This document shows, piece after piece, positions 1-12,000 of a stretch of 64,000 bases of DNA; positions within the stretch are counted from its first letter, which is position 1; each line of letters begins with the position of its first letter. The notes beneath the pieces are model-generated. The model was given only the letters and a program-made list of their open reading frames with translations, was not told where the DNA came from and searched no databases. The stretch comes from Megachile rotundata. Taxonomy: Eukaryota > Arthropoda > Insecta > Hymenoptera > Megachilidae. Position numbers and translations under genes: made by a program. Where the stretch lies: contig NW_027473494.1 of the NCBI RefSeq assembly GCF_050947335.1, forward strand, positions 62,001 to 126,000, written 5' to 3'.

Positions 1-83
1 TGATAATACTAAGAGTAGTGAGTATTGTAATTCTCGTTCTATCGATCATATAATCATAATATGACTAATAATATGAGTTAGAT
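1..83 (+). repeat. Monomer subtype with TACTAAGAGTAGTGAG left part
   Basis: Exemplar of a common subtype whose left part reads TACTAAGAGTAGTGAG where the consensus has AATAAGAGTAATAAG-like sequence. The following centre is usually TCTCGTTC or TCTCATTC, sometimes TGTCGTTC. A sub-variant has AAGGGTAG. This copy also has the rarer GTATTGTAA and the right part ATAATCATAATATGAC. The same rare combination recurs at 8384, 11538 and 34778, and with GTATAGTAA at 61002, marking related blocks. Confidence 0.9.
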
Positions 84-249
84 TGATAATACTAAGAGTA
101 GTGAGTATATTAATTGTCGTTCTATCGATCATATAAGCATAATATGGCTAATAATACGAGTTAGATTGATAATAATAAGAGTAATAAGTATAGTAATGGC
201 CGTTCTATCGATCATTTAACCATAATATGGCTAATAATATGAGTTAGAT

Positions 250-332
250 TGATAATAATAAGAGTAATAAGTATAGTAATTGTCGTTCTATCGATAATAT
301 AAGCATAATATGGCTAATAATATGAGTTAGAT
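250..332 (+). repeat. Monomer subtype with TATCGATA palindrome
   Basis: Exemplar of the subtype in which the usual ATCGATCATATAAGC becomes ATCGATAATATAAGC. This creates the perfect 8-bp palindrome TATCGATA at 289-296, at monomer positions 40-47. The subtype recurs throughout the window, for example near 1538, 2286, 5517, 9419, 15552 and 34737. It lacks the GATC site of the consensus but keeps ATCGAT. Confidence 0.9.
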
Positions 333-415
333 TGATAATACTAAGGGTAGTGAGTATAGTAATTCTCGTTCTATCGATCATATAAGCATAATATGGCTAA
401 TAATATGAGTTGGAT

Positions 416-498
416 TGATAATAATAAGAGTAATAAGTATAGTAATTGTAGTTCTATCGATCATATCTGCATAATATGGTTAATAATATGAGTTAGAT
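416..498 (+). repeat. Monomer subtype with ATCTGC and GGTTAAT right part
   Basis: Exemplar of a very common subtype. CATATAAGC is replaced by CATATCTGC and GGCTAAT by GGTTAAT. These two differences, about 14 bp apart, nearly always travel together. This copy also has GTAGTTC in the centre. Related copies carry CTGCCTAAT, ending in GGTTAACAG or GGTTAACTG in particular blocks, which makes them useful tracers. Confidence 0.9.
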
Positions 499-830
499 TC
501 ATAATAATAACAGTAATAAGTATAGTAGTTGTCGTTCTATCGATCATTTAAGCATAATATGGCTAATAATATGAGTTAGATTGATAATAATAAGAGTAAT
601 AAGTGTAGTAATTGTCGTTCTATCGGTCATTTAAGCATAATATGGCGAATAATATGAGTTGGGTTGATAAAACTAAGAATAATAAGTATAGTAACTGTCG
701 TTCTATCGATCATATAAGCATAATATGGTTAATAATATGAGTTAGAATGATAATAATAAGAGTAATAAGTATAGTAATTGTCGTTCTATCGATCATATCT
801 GCCTAATATGGTTAATAATATGAGTTAGAT

Positions 831-913
831 TGATAATAGTGAGTGTAATAAGTATAGTAATTGTTGTTCTGTCGATCATATTAGCATAATATGGTTAATA
901 ATATGAGTTAGAT
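831..913 (+). repeat. Monomer subtype with AGTGAGTG, CTGTCG and ATTAGC
   Basis: Exemplar with three linked differences: AGTGAGTG in the left part, TTCTGTCGATC in the centre (ATCGAT is lost but TCGA and GATC are kept) and ATATTAGC with GGTTAAT on the right. It is usually followed by the TATTTGTCG monomer at the next position. It recurs near 2657, 4404, 6641, 9800, 12367, 16516, 18757, 35774 and 42247. Confidence 0.9.
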
Positions 914-996
914 TGATAATAATAAGAGTAATAAGTATAGTATTTGTCGTTCTATCGATCATATAAGCATAATATGGCTAATAATACGAGTTAGAT
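914..996 (+). repeat. Monomer subtype with GTATTTGTCG and TACGAG end
   Basis: Exemplar of the subtype with GTATTTGTCG in place of GTAATTGTCG and usually TACGAG in place of TATGAG near the end. It follows the CTGTCG/ATTAGC subtype in most copies, so the two behave as a linked dimer. Confidence 0.88.
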
Positions 997-1162
997 TGAT
1001 AATAATAAGAGTAATAAGTATAGTAATTGTCGTTCTATCGATCATATAAACACAATATGGCTAATAATATGAGTTAGATTGATAATAATAAGAGTAATGA
1101 GTATAGTAATTGTCGTTCTATCGATCATATCTGCATAATATGGTTAACAGTATGAGTTAGAT

Positions 1163-1245
1163 TGATAATAATAAGAGTAATAAGTATAGTAATTGTCGTT
1201 ATATCGATCATATAACCATAATATGGCTAATAGCATGAGTTGGAT
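1163..1245 (+). repeat. Monomer subtype with TTATATCG, ATAACC and TAGCATGAG
   Basis: Exemplar with GTTATATCG instead of GTTCTATCG, ATAACCATA instead of ATAAGCATA, and AATAGCATGAG near the end, often followed by TTGGAT. It recurs near 4914, 7554, 10710, 12695, 17027, 19250 and throughout the 21-31 kb domain. All three differences are normally linked. The copy at 14029 has TTATATCG with the ordinary ATAAGC right part, so it looks like a within-monomer recombinant. Confidence 0.88.
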
Positions 1246-1660
1246 TGATAATAATAAGAGTAATGAGTATAGTAATTGTCGTTCTATCGATCATATCTGC
1301 ATAATATGGTTAATAATATGAGTTAGATTGATAATAGTGAGTGTAATAAATATAGTAATTGTCGTTCTGTCGATCATATTAGCATAATATGGTTAATAAT
1401 ATGAGTTAGATTGATAACACTAAGGGTAGTGAGTATAGTAATTCTCATTCTATCGATCATATAAGCATAATATGGCTAATAATATGAGCTAGATTGATAA
1501 TAATAAGAGTAATAAGTATAGTAATTGTCGTTCTATCGATAATATAAGCATAATATGGCTAATAATATGAGTTAGATTGATAATAATAAGAGTAATGAGT
1601 ATAGTAATTGTCGTTCTATCGATCATATCTGCATAATATGGTTAATAATATGAGTTAGAT

Positions 1661-1743
1661 TGATAATAGTGAGTGTAATAAATATAGTAATTGTCATTCT
1701 ATCGCTCATATTAGCACAATATGGCTAATAACATGAGTTAGAT
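1661..1743 (+). repeat. Monomer subtype with CGCTCATATTAGCAC
   Basis: Exemplar with AGTGAGTGTAATAAATA on the left, CTATCGCTCAT in the centre (ATCGAT lost) and ATTAGCACAATATGG with AACATGAG on the right. It recurs near 5063 and 5644 (the 5063 copy has AGTAAGTG and CTAGTAACATG), 17182, 17763, 20004 and regularly in the 21-31 kb domain. Confidence 0.88.
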
Positions 1744-2407
1744 TGATAATAATAAGAGTAATAAGTATAGTAATTGTCGTTCTATCGATCATATAAGCAT
1801 AATATGGCTAATAATATGAGTTAGAGTGATAATACTAAGAGTAGTGAGTACAGTAATTCTCATTCCATCGATCATATAAGCATAATATGGCTAATAATAT
1901 GAGTTAGATTGATAATAATAGCAGTAATAAGTACAGTAATTGTCGTTCTATCGATAATATAAGCATAATATGGCTAATAATATGAGTTAGATTGATAATA
2001 CTAAGAGTAGTGAGTACAGTAATTGTCGTTCTATCGATCATATAAGCATAATATGGCTAATAATATGAGTTAGATTGATAATAATAAGAGTAGTAAGTAT
2101 AGTAATTGTCGTTCTATCGATCATATAAGCATAATATGGCTAATAATATGAGTTAGATTGATAATACTAAGAGTAGTGAGTATAGTAATTGTCGTTCTAT
2201 CGATCATATAAGCATAATATGGCTAATAATATGAGTTAGATTGATAATAATAACAGTAATAAGTAGAGTAATTGTCGTTCTATCGATAATATAAGCATAA
2301 TATGGCTAATAATATGAGTTAGAGTGATAATACTAAGAGTAGTGAGTATAGTAATTCTCATTCTATCGATCATATAAGCATAATATGGCTAATAATAGGA
2401 GTTAGAT

Positions 2408-2573
2408 TGATAATAATAACAGTAATAAGTATAGTAATTGTCGTTCTATCGATAATATAAGCATAATATGGCTATTAATTTGAGTTAGATTCACAATAAT
2501 AAGAGTAATAAGTATAGTAATTGTCGTTCTATCGATCATATAAGCATAATATGGTTAATAATATGAGTTAGAT
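2408..2573 (+). repeat. Linked monomer pair: AATAACAG/ATTAATTTGAG then TTCACAATAA
   Basis: A two-monomer haplotype. The first monomer has AATAACAG, TATCGATA and GGCTATTAATTTGAG. The second begins TCACAATAA in place of TGATAATAA. The pair recurs with second-monomer starts at 2491, 6475, 16352, 18593, 38180 and others, and with ATTAATATGAG in a second lineage (near 7389, 10543, 13860, 34197). It is a good tracer for segmental copies. Confidence 0.88.
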
Positions 2574-2905
2574 TTATAATAATAAGAGTAATAAGTATAG
2601 TAATTGTCGTTCTATCGATCATATCTGCCTAATATGGTTAATAATATGAGTTAGATTGATAATAGTGAGTGTAATAAGTATAGTAATTGCCGTTCTGTCG
2701 ATCATATTAGCATAATATGGTTAATAATATGAGTTAGATTGATAATAATAAGAGTAATAAGTATAGTATTTGTCGTTCTATCGATCATATAAGCATAATA
2801 TGGCTAATAATACGAGTTAGATTGATAATAATAAGAGTAATAAGTATAGTAATTGTCGTTCTATCGATCATATAAGCATAATATGGCTAATAATACGAGT
2901 TAGAT

Positions 2906-3569
2906 TGATAATACTAAGAGTAGTGAGTATAGTAATTCTCGTTCTATCGATCATATAAGGATAATATGGCTAATAATATGAGTTAGATTGATAATAATAA
3001 GAGTAATGAGTATAGTAATTGTAGTTCTATCGATCATTTAAGCATAATATGGCTAATAATATGAGTTAGATTGATAATAATAAGAGTAATGAGTATAGTA
3101 ATTGTAGTTCTATCGATCATATCTGCATAATATGGTTAATAATATGAGTTAGATTGATAATAATAAGAGTAATAAGTATAGTAATTGTCGTTCTATCGAT
3201 CATATAAGCATAATATGGCTAATAATATGAGTTAGATTGATAATACTAAGAGTAGTGAGTATAGTAATTCTCATTCTATCGATCATATAAGCATAATATG
3301 GCTAATAATATGACTTAGATAGATAATAATAAGAGTAATGAGTATAGTAACTGTAGTTCTATCGATCATATCTGCATAATATGGTTAATAATATGAGTTA
3401 GATTCATAATAATAACAGTAATAAGTATAGTAATTGTCGTTCTATCGATCATTTAAGCATAATATGGCTAATAATATGAGTTAGATTGATAATACTAAGG
3501 GTAGTGAGTATAGTAATTCTCGTTCTATCGATCATATAAGCATAATATGGCTAATAATATGAGTTGGAT
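2906..3569. repeat. 8-monomer block, copy of 14609-15272
   Basis: Monomers 35-42 match monomers 176-183 (offset 11703 bp). Tracers are ATAAGGATAAT, GTAGTTC with CATTTAAG, GACTTAGATAG at 3312 and 15015, and TTCATAATAATAACAG. Immediately downstream, monomer 43 looks like the left part of monomer 184 joined to the right part of monomer 189, so this region lacks five monomers (415 bp) relative to the 15-kb copy. Confidence 0.82.
3155..3237 (+). repeat. Consensus-type satellite monomer (monomer 38)
   Basis: This copy matches the consensus I derived by eye and serves as a reference for positions 1-83. Landmarks are TGATAAT at 1-7, AGTAAT at 14-19 and again at 26-31, ATCGAT at 41-46, CATAT at 47-51, TAATATG at 57-63 and again at 69-75, and GAGTTAGAT at the end. 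Composition is 34 A, 29 T, 14 G and 6 C. The start point is arbitrary, chosen so that the window begins at monomer position 1. Confidence 0.95.
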
Positions 3570-5395
3570 TGATAATAATAAGAGTAATAAGTATAGTAAT
3601 TGTCGTTCTATCGATCATATAAGCATAATAAGGCTAATAATATGAGTTAGAGTGATAATACTAAGAGTAGTGAGTATAGTAATTCTCATTCTATCGATCA
3701 TATAAGCATAATATGACTAATAATATGAGTTAGATTGATAATAATAAGAGTAATAAGTATAGTAATTGTCGTTCTCTCGATCATATAAGCATAATATGGC
3801 TAATAATATGAGTTAGAGTGATAATACTAAGAGTAGTGAGTATAGTAATTCTCATTCTATCGATCATATAAGCATAATAAGCCTAATAATATGAGTTAGA
3901 TAGATAATAATAAGAGTAATGAGTATAGTAATTGTAGTTCTATCGATCATATCTGCATAATATGGTTAATAATATGAGTTAGATTGATAATAATAAGAGT
4001 AATAAGTATAGTAATTGTCGTTCTCTCGATCATATAAGCATAATATGGCTAATAATATGAGTTAGAGTGATAATACTAAGAGTAGTGAGTATAGTAATTC
4101 TCATTCTATCGATCATATAAGCATAATATGGCAAATAATAGGAGTTAGATTGATAATAATAACAGTAATAAGTATAGTAATTGTCGTTCTATCGATAATA
4201 TAAGCATAATATGGCTATTAATTTGAGTTAGATTCACAATAATAAGAGTAATAAGTATAGTAATTGTCGTTCTATCGATCATATAAGCATAATATGGTTA
4301 ATAATATGAGTTAGATTTATAATAATAAGAGTAATAAGTATAGTAATTGTCGTTCTATCGATCATATCTGCCTAATATGGTTAATAATATGAGTTAGATT
4401 GATAATAGTGAGTGTAATAAGTATAGTAATTGTCGTTCTGTCGATCATATTAGCATAATATGGTTAATAATATGAGTTAGATTGATAATAATAAGAGTAA
4501 TAAGTATAGTATTTGTCGTTCTATCGATCATATAAGCATAATATGGCTAATTAGACGAGTTAGATTGATAATAATAAGAGTAATAAGTATAGTAATTGTC
4601 GTTCTATCGATCATATAAGCATAATATGGCTAATAATATGAGTTAGATTGATAATACTAAGAGTAGTGAGTATAGTAATTGTCGTTCTATCGATCATATA
4701 AGCATAATATGGCTAATAATATGAGTTAGATTGATAATAATAACAGTAATAAGTAGAGTAATTGTCGTTCTATCGATAATATAAGCATAATATGGCTAAT
4801 AATATGAGTTAGATTGATAATACTAAGAGTAGTGAGTATAGTAATTGTCGTTCTATCGATCATATAAGCATAATATGGCTAATAATATGAGTTAGATTGA
4901 TAATAATAAGAGTAATAAGTATAGTAATTGTCGTTATATCGATCATATAACCATAATATGGCTAATAGCATGAGTTGGATTGATAATAATAAGAGTAATG
5001 AGTATAGTAATTGTCGCTCTATCGATCATATCTGCATAATATGGTTAATAATATGAGTTAGATTGATAATAGTAAGTGTAATAAATATAGTAATTGTCGT
5101 TCTATCGCTCATATTAGCACAATATGGCTAGTAACATGAGTTAGATTGATAATAATAAGAGTAATAAGTATAGTATTTGTCGTTCTATCGATCATATAAG
5201 CATAATATGGCTAATAATACGAGTTAGATTGATAATAATAAGAGTAATAAGTATAGTAATTGTCGTTCTATCGATCATATAAGCATAATATGGCTAATAA
5301 TATGAGTTAGATTGATAATACTAAGAGTAGTGAGTATAGTAATTGTCGTTCTATCGATCATATAAGCATAATATGGCTAATAATATGAGTTAGAT
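3570..5395. repeat. 22-monomer block, copy of about 15688-17513
   Basis: Beyond the five-monomer difference the match resumes at an offset of 146 monomers (12118 bp). Tracers are AATAAGGCTAAT, CATGACTAAT, TTCTCTCG, AATAAGCCTAAT (next monomer starting at 3902 and 16020) and CTAGTAACATGAG (near 5125 and 17245). The same offset continues through the following block to about 6889 and 19007, so the collinear match spans about 3.3 kb. Confidence 0.82.
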
Positions 5396-5893
5396 TGATA
5401 ACACTAAGGGTAGTGAGTATAGTAATTCTCATTCTATCGATCATATAAGCATAATATGGCTAATAATATGAGCTAGATTGATAATAATAAGAGTAATAAG
5501 TATAGTAATTGTCGTTCTATCGATAATATAAGCATAATATGGCTAATAATATGAGTTAGATTGATAATAATAAGAGTAATGAGTATAGTAATTGTCGTTC
5601 TATCGATCATATCTGCATAATATGGTTAATAATATGAGTTAGATTGATAATAGTGAGTGTAATAAATATAGTAATTGTCGTTCTATCGCTCATATTAGCA
5701 CAATATGGCTAATAACATGAGTTAGATTGATAATAATAAGAGTAATAAGTATAGTAATTGTCGTTCTATCGATCATATAAGCATAATATGGCTAATAATA
5801 TGAGTTAGAGTGATAATACTAAAAGTAGTGAGTACAGTAATTCTCATTCCATCGATCATATAAGCATAATATGGCTAATAATATGAGTTAGAT

Positions 5894-8800
5894 TGATAAT
5901 AATAGCAGTAATAAGTACAGTAATTGTCGTTCTATCGATAATATAAGCATAATATGGCTAATAATATGAGTTAGATTGATAATACTAAGAGTAGTGAGTA
6001 CAGTAATTGTCGTTCTATCGATCATATAAGCATAATATGGCTAATAATATGAGTTAGATTGATAATAATAAGAGTAGTAAGTATAGTAATTGTCGTTCTA
6101 TCGATCATATAAGCATAATATGGCTAATAATATGAGTTAGATTGATAATACTAAGAGTAGTGAGTATAGTAATTGTCGTTCTATCGATCATATAAGCATA
6201 ATATGGCTAATAATATGAGTTAGATTGATAATAATAACAGTAATAAGTAGAGTAATTGTCGTTCTATCGATAATATAAGCATAATATGGCTAATAATATG
6301 AGTTAGAGTGATAATACTAAGAGTAGTGAGTATAGTAATTCTCATTCTATCGATCATATAAGCATAATATGGCTAATAATAGGAGTTAGATTGATAATAA
6401 TAACAGTAATAAGTATAGTAATTGTCGTTCTATCGATAATATAAGCATAATATGGCTATTAATTTGAGTTAGATTCACAATAATAAGAGTAATAAGTATA
6501 GTAATTGTCGTTCTATCGATCATATAAGCATAATATGGTTAATAATATGAGTTAGATTTATAATAATAAGAGTAATAAGTATAGTAATTGTCGTTCTATC
6601 GATCATATCTGCCTAATATGGTTAATAATATGAGTTAGATTGATAATAGTGAGTGTAATAAGTATAGTAATTGCCGTTCTGTCGATCATATTAGCATAAT
6701 ATGGTTAATAATATGAGTTAGATTGATAATAATAAGAGTAATAAGTATAGTATTTGTCGTTCTATCGATCATATAAGCATAATATGGCTAATAATACGAG
6801 TTAGATTGATAATAATAAGAGTAATAAGTATAGTAATTGTCGTTCTATCGATCATATAAGCATAATATGGCTAATAATATGAGTTAGATTGATAATACTA
6901 AGAGTAGTGAGTATAGTAATTCTCATTCTATCGATCATATAAGCATAATAAGCCTAATAATATGAGTTAGATAGATAATAATAAGAGTAATGAGTATAGT
7001 AATTGTAGTTCTATCGATCATATCTGCATAATATGGTTAATAATATGAGTTAGATTCATAATAATAACAGCAATAAGTATAGTAATTGTCGTTCTATCGA
7101 TCATTTAAGCATAATATGGCTAATAATATGAGTTAGATTGATAATAATAAGAGTAATAAGTATAGTAATTGTCGTTCTCTCGATCATATAAGCATAATAT
7201 GGCTAATAATATGAGTTAGAGTGATAATACTAAGAGTAGTGAGTATAGTAATTCTCATTCTATCGATCATATAAGCATAATATGGCTAATAATAGGAGTT
7301 AGATTGATAATAATAACAGTAATAAGTATAGTAATTGTCGTTCTATCGATAATATAAGCACAATATGGCTATTAATATGAGTTAGATTCACAATAATAAG
7401 AGTAATAAGTATAGTAATTGTCGTTCTATCGATCATATAAGCATAATATGGCTAATAATATGAGTTAGATTTATAATAATAATAGTAATAAGTATAGTTA
7501 TTGTCGTTCTATCGATCATATAAGCACAATATGGCTAATAATATGAGTTAGATTGATAATAATAAGAGTAATAAGTATAGTAATTGTCGTTATATCGATC
7601 ATATAACCATAATATGGCTAATAGCATGAGTTAGATTGATAATAATAAGAGTAATGAGTATAGTAATTGTCGTTCTATCGATCATATCTGCATAATATGG
7701 TTAATAATATGAGTTAGATTGATAATAGTGAGTGTAATAAATATAGTAATTGTCGTTCTATCGCTCATATAAGCACAATATGGCTAATAATATGAGTTAG
7801 ATTGATAATAATAAGAGTAATAAGTATAGTAATTGTCGTTCTATCGATCATATAAGCATAATATGGCTAATAATATGAGTTAGATTGATAATACTAAGTG
7901 TAATAAGTATAGTAATTGTCGTTCTATCGATCATAATTGCATAATATGGTTAAGAATATGAGTTAGATTGATAATAATAAGAGCAATGAGTATAGTAATT
8001 GTCGTACTATCGATCATATAAGCATAATATGGCTAATAATATGAGTTAGATTGATAATAATAAGTGTAAAAAGTAGAGTAATTGTCGTTCGATCGATCAT
8101 ATCTGCATAATATGGTTAATAATATGAGTTAGATTGATAATAATAAGAGTAATGAGTATAGTAATTGTCGTACTATCGATCATATAAGCATAATATGGCT
8201 AATAATGTGAGTTAGATTGATAATAGTGAGTGCAATAAATATAGTAATTGTCGTTCTATCGGTCATTTAAGCATAATATGGCTAATAATATGAGTCAGAT
8301 TGATAATACTAACAGTAATAAGTATAGTAATTGTCGTTCTATCGATAATATAAGCATAATATGGCTAATAATATGAGTTAGATTGATAATACTAAGAGTA
8401 GTGAGTATTGTAATTCTCGTTCTATCGATCATATAATCATAATATGACTAATAATATGAGTTAGATTGATAATACTAAGAGTAGTGAGTATATTAATTGT
8501 CGTTCTATCGATCATATAAGCATAATATGGCTAATAATACGAGTTAGATTGATAATAATAAGAGTAATAAGTATAGTAATGGCCGTTCTATCGATCATTT
8601 AACCATAATATGGCTAATAATATGAGTTAGATTGATAATAATAAGAGTAATAAGTATAGTAATTGTCGTTCTATCGATAATATAAGCATAATATGGCTAA
8701 TAATATGAGTTAGATTGATAATACTAAGGGTAGTGAGTATAGTAATTCTCGTTCTATCGATCATATAAGCATAATATGGCTAATAATATGAGTTGGATTG

Positions 8801-9047
8801 ATAATAATAAGAGTAATAAGTATAGTAATTGTAGTTCTATCGATCATATCTGCATAATATGGTTAATAATATGAGTTAGATTCATAATAATAACAGTAAT
8901 AAGTATAGTAGTTGTCGTTCTATCGATCATTTAAGCATAATATGGCTAATAATATGAGTTAGATTGATAATAATAAGAGTAATAAGTGTAGTAATTGTCG
9001 TTCTATCGGTCATTTAAGCATAATATGGCGAATAATATGAGTTAGAT
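5894..9047. repeat. 38-monomer tandem duplication, first copy
   Basis: Monomers 71-108 (3154 bp) are followed directly by a near-identical second copy at 9048-12201. The unit begins with the AATAGCAGTAATAAGTACAG monomer and ends with the GGCGAAT monomer. Rare variants inside it, such as AACAGCAATAAG (monomers starting at 7056 and 10210), ATCATAATTGC, GATCGATC and AGTGCAATAAATA, are all duplicated. It also contains the 17-monomer segment 7139-8549 that recurs at 59757-61167. Confidence 0.92.
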
Positions 9048-12000
9048 TGATAATAATAGCAGTAATAAGTACAGTAATTGTCGTTCTATCGATAATATAA
9101 GCATAATATGGCTAATAATATGAGTTAGATTGATAATACTAAGAGTAGTGAGTACAGTAATTGTCGTTCTATCGATCATATAAGCATAATATGGCTAATA
9201 ATATGAGTTAGATTGATAATAATAAGAGTAGTAAGTATAGTAATTGTCGTTCTATCGATCATATAAGCATAATATGGCTAATAATATGAGTTAGATTGAT
9301 AATACTAAGAGTAGTGAGTATAGTAATTGTCGTTCTATCGATCATATAAGCATAATATGGCTAATAATATGAGTTAGATTGATAATAATAACAGTAATAA
9401 GTAGAGTAATTGTCGTTCTATCGATAATATAAGCATAATATGGCTAATAATATGAGTTAGAGTGATAATACTAAGGGTAGTGAGTATAGTAATTCTCATT
9501 CTATCGATCATATAAGCATAATATGGCTAATAATAGGAGTTAGATTGATAATAATAACAGTAATAAGTATAGTAATTGTCGTTCTATCGATAATATAAGC
9601 ATAATATGGCTATTAATTTGAGTTAGATTCACAATAATAAGAGTAATAAGTATAGTAATTGTCGTTCTATCGATCATATAAGCATAATATGGTTAATAAT
9701 ATGAGTTAGATTTATAATAATAAGAGTAATAAGTATAGTAATTGTCGTTCTATCGATCATATCTGCCTAATATGGTTAATAATATGAGTTAGATTGATAA
9801 TAGTGAGTGTAATAAGTATAGTAATTGCCGTTCTGTCGATCATATTAGCATAATATGGTTAATAATATGAGTTAGATTGATAATAATAAGAGTAATAAGT
9901 ATAGTATTTGTCGTTCTATCGATCATATAAGCATAATATGGCTAATAATACGAGTTAGATTGATAATAATAAGAGTAATAAGTATAGTAATTGTCGTTCT
10001 ATCGATCATATAAGCATAATATGGCTAATAATATGAGTTAGATTGATAATACTAAGAGTAGTGAGTATAGTAATTCTCATTCTATCGATCATATAAGCAT
10101 AATAAGCCTAATAATATGAGTTAGATAGATAATAATAAGAGTAATGAGTATAGTAATTGTAGTTCTATCGATCATATCTGCATAATATGGTTAATAATAT
10201 GAGTTAGATTCATAATAATAACAGCAATAAGTATAGTAATTGTCGTTCTATCGATCATTTAAGCATAATATGGCTAATAATATGAGTTAGATTGATAATA
10301 ATAAGAGTAATAAGTATAGTAATTGTCGTTCTCTCGATCATATAAGCATAATATGGCTAATAATATGAGTTAGAGTGATAATACTAAGAGTAGTGAGTAT
10401 AGTAATTCTCATTCTATCGATCATATAAGCATAATATGGCTAATAATAGGAGTTAGATTGATAATAATAACAGTAATAAGTATAGTAATTGTCGTTCTAT
10501 CGATAATATAAGCACAATATGGCTATTAATATGAGTTAGATTCACAATAATAAGAGTAATAAGTATAGTAATTGTCGTTCTATCGATCATATAAGCATAA
10601 TATGGCTAATAATATGAGTTAGATTTATAATAATAATAGTAATAAGTATAGTTATTGTCGTTCTATCGATCATATAAGCACAATATGGCTAATAATATGA
10701 GTTAGATTGATAATAATAAGAGTAATAAGTATAGTAATTGTCGTTATATCGATCATATAACCATAATATGGCTAATAGCATGAGTTAGATTGATAATAAT
10801 AAGAGTAATGAGTATAGTAATTGTCGTTCTATCGATCATATCTGCATAATATGGTTAATAATATGAGTTAGATTGATAATAGTGAGTGTAATAAATATAG
10901 TAATTGTCGTTCTATCGCTCATATAAGCACAATATGGCTAATAATATGAGTTAGATTGATAATAATAAGAGTAATAAGTATAGTAATTGTCGTTCTATCG
11001 ATCATATAAGCATAATATGGCTAATAATATGAGTTAGATTGATAATACTAAGTGTAATAAGTATAGTAATTGTCGTTCTATCGATCATAATTGCATAATA
11101 TGGTTAAGAATATGAGTTAGATTGATAATAATAAGAGCAATGAGTATAGTAATTGTCGTACTATCGATCATATAAGCATAATATGGCTAATAATATGAGT
11201 TAGATTGATAATAATAAGTGTAAAAAGTAGAGTAATTGTCGTTCGATCGATCATATCTGCATAATATGGTTAATAATATGAGTTAGATTGATAATAATAA
11301 GAGTAATGAGTATAGTAATTGTCGTACTTTCGATCATATAAGCATAATATGGCTAATAATGTGAGTTAGATTGATAATAGTGAGTGCAATAAATATAGTA
11401 ATTGTCGTTCTATCGGTCATTTAAGCATAATATGGCTAATAATATGAGTCAGATTGATAATACTAACAGTAATAAGTATAGTAATTGTCGTTCTATCGAT
11501 AATATAAGCATAATATGGCTAATAATATGAGTTAGATTGATAATACTAAGAGTAGTGAGTATTGTAATTCTCGTTCTATCGATCATATAATCATAATATG
11601 ACTAATAATATGAGTTAGATTGATAATACTAAGAGTAGTGAGTATATTAATTGTCGTTCTATCGATCATATAAGCATAATATGGCTAATAATACGAGTTA
11701 GATTGATAATAATAAGAGTAATAAGTATAGTAATGGCCGTTCTATCGATCATTTAACCATAATATGGCTAATAATATGAGTTAGATTGATAATAATAAGA
11801 GTAATAAGTATAGTAATTGTCGTTCTATCGATAATATAAGCATAATATGGCTAATAATATGAGTTAGATTGATAATACTAAGGGTAGTGAGTATAGTAAT
11901 TCTCGTTCTATCGATCATATAAGCATAATATGGCTAATAATATGAGTTGGATTGATAATAATAAGAGTAATAAGTATAGTAATTGTAGTTCTATCGATCA

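Larger units (their letters stand above)
1..1411. repeat. 17-monomer block, copy of 11538-12948
   Basis: Monomers 0-16 match monomers 139-155 in order of subtypes, including rare variants (GTATTGTAA, GTATATTAATT, GTAATGGCCG, GGCGAAT and the unusual TGATAAAACTAAG start at 665, matched at 12202). I noticed only scattered substitutions, for example TTGTTGTTC against TTGTCGTTC near 864, and TTGGATT against TTGAATT near 1240. The match stops at 1412, where this copy continues with TGATAACAC. The first eight monomers also recur at 8384-9047. Confidence 0.85.
1412..2905. repeat. 18-monomer block, copy of 5396-6889
   Basis: Monomers 17-34 repeat at an offset of 48 monomers (3984 bp). The tracers are TGATAACACTAAGGG (1412 and 5396), GAGCTAG, TCATTCCATCG (monomer starting at 1827 and at 5811), GTAGAG, TTCACAATAA (2491 and 6475) and GCCGTTCTG. 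Parts of the same set also occur at 17514, 19755, 24901 and 49134, so this block is a seed for several later ones. The copies part company in the last monomer. Confidence 0.85.

Noticed and set aside
1045..1052. TATAAA in the ATATAAACACAAT subtype as a promoter TATA box
   Set aside because: One base change in the ordinary CATATAAGC core creates it; no gene or other promoter element lies downstream.
1671..1677. AATAAA hexamer in the AATAAATATAG subtype as a polyadenylation signal
   Set aside because: The hexamer is expected by chance in 76% A+T sequence and there is no transcript or gene to which it belongs.
8091..8098. GATCGATC at 8091, 11245 and 60709 as a special site
   Set aside because: It results from one substitution next to the common ATCGATC core in copies of a single monomer that were duplicated together. 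No independent evidence of function.
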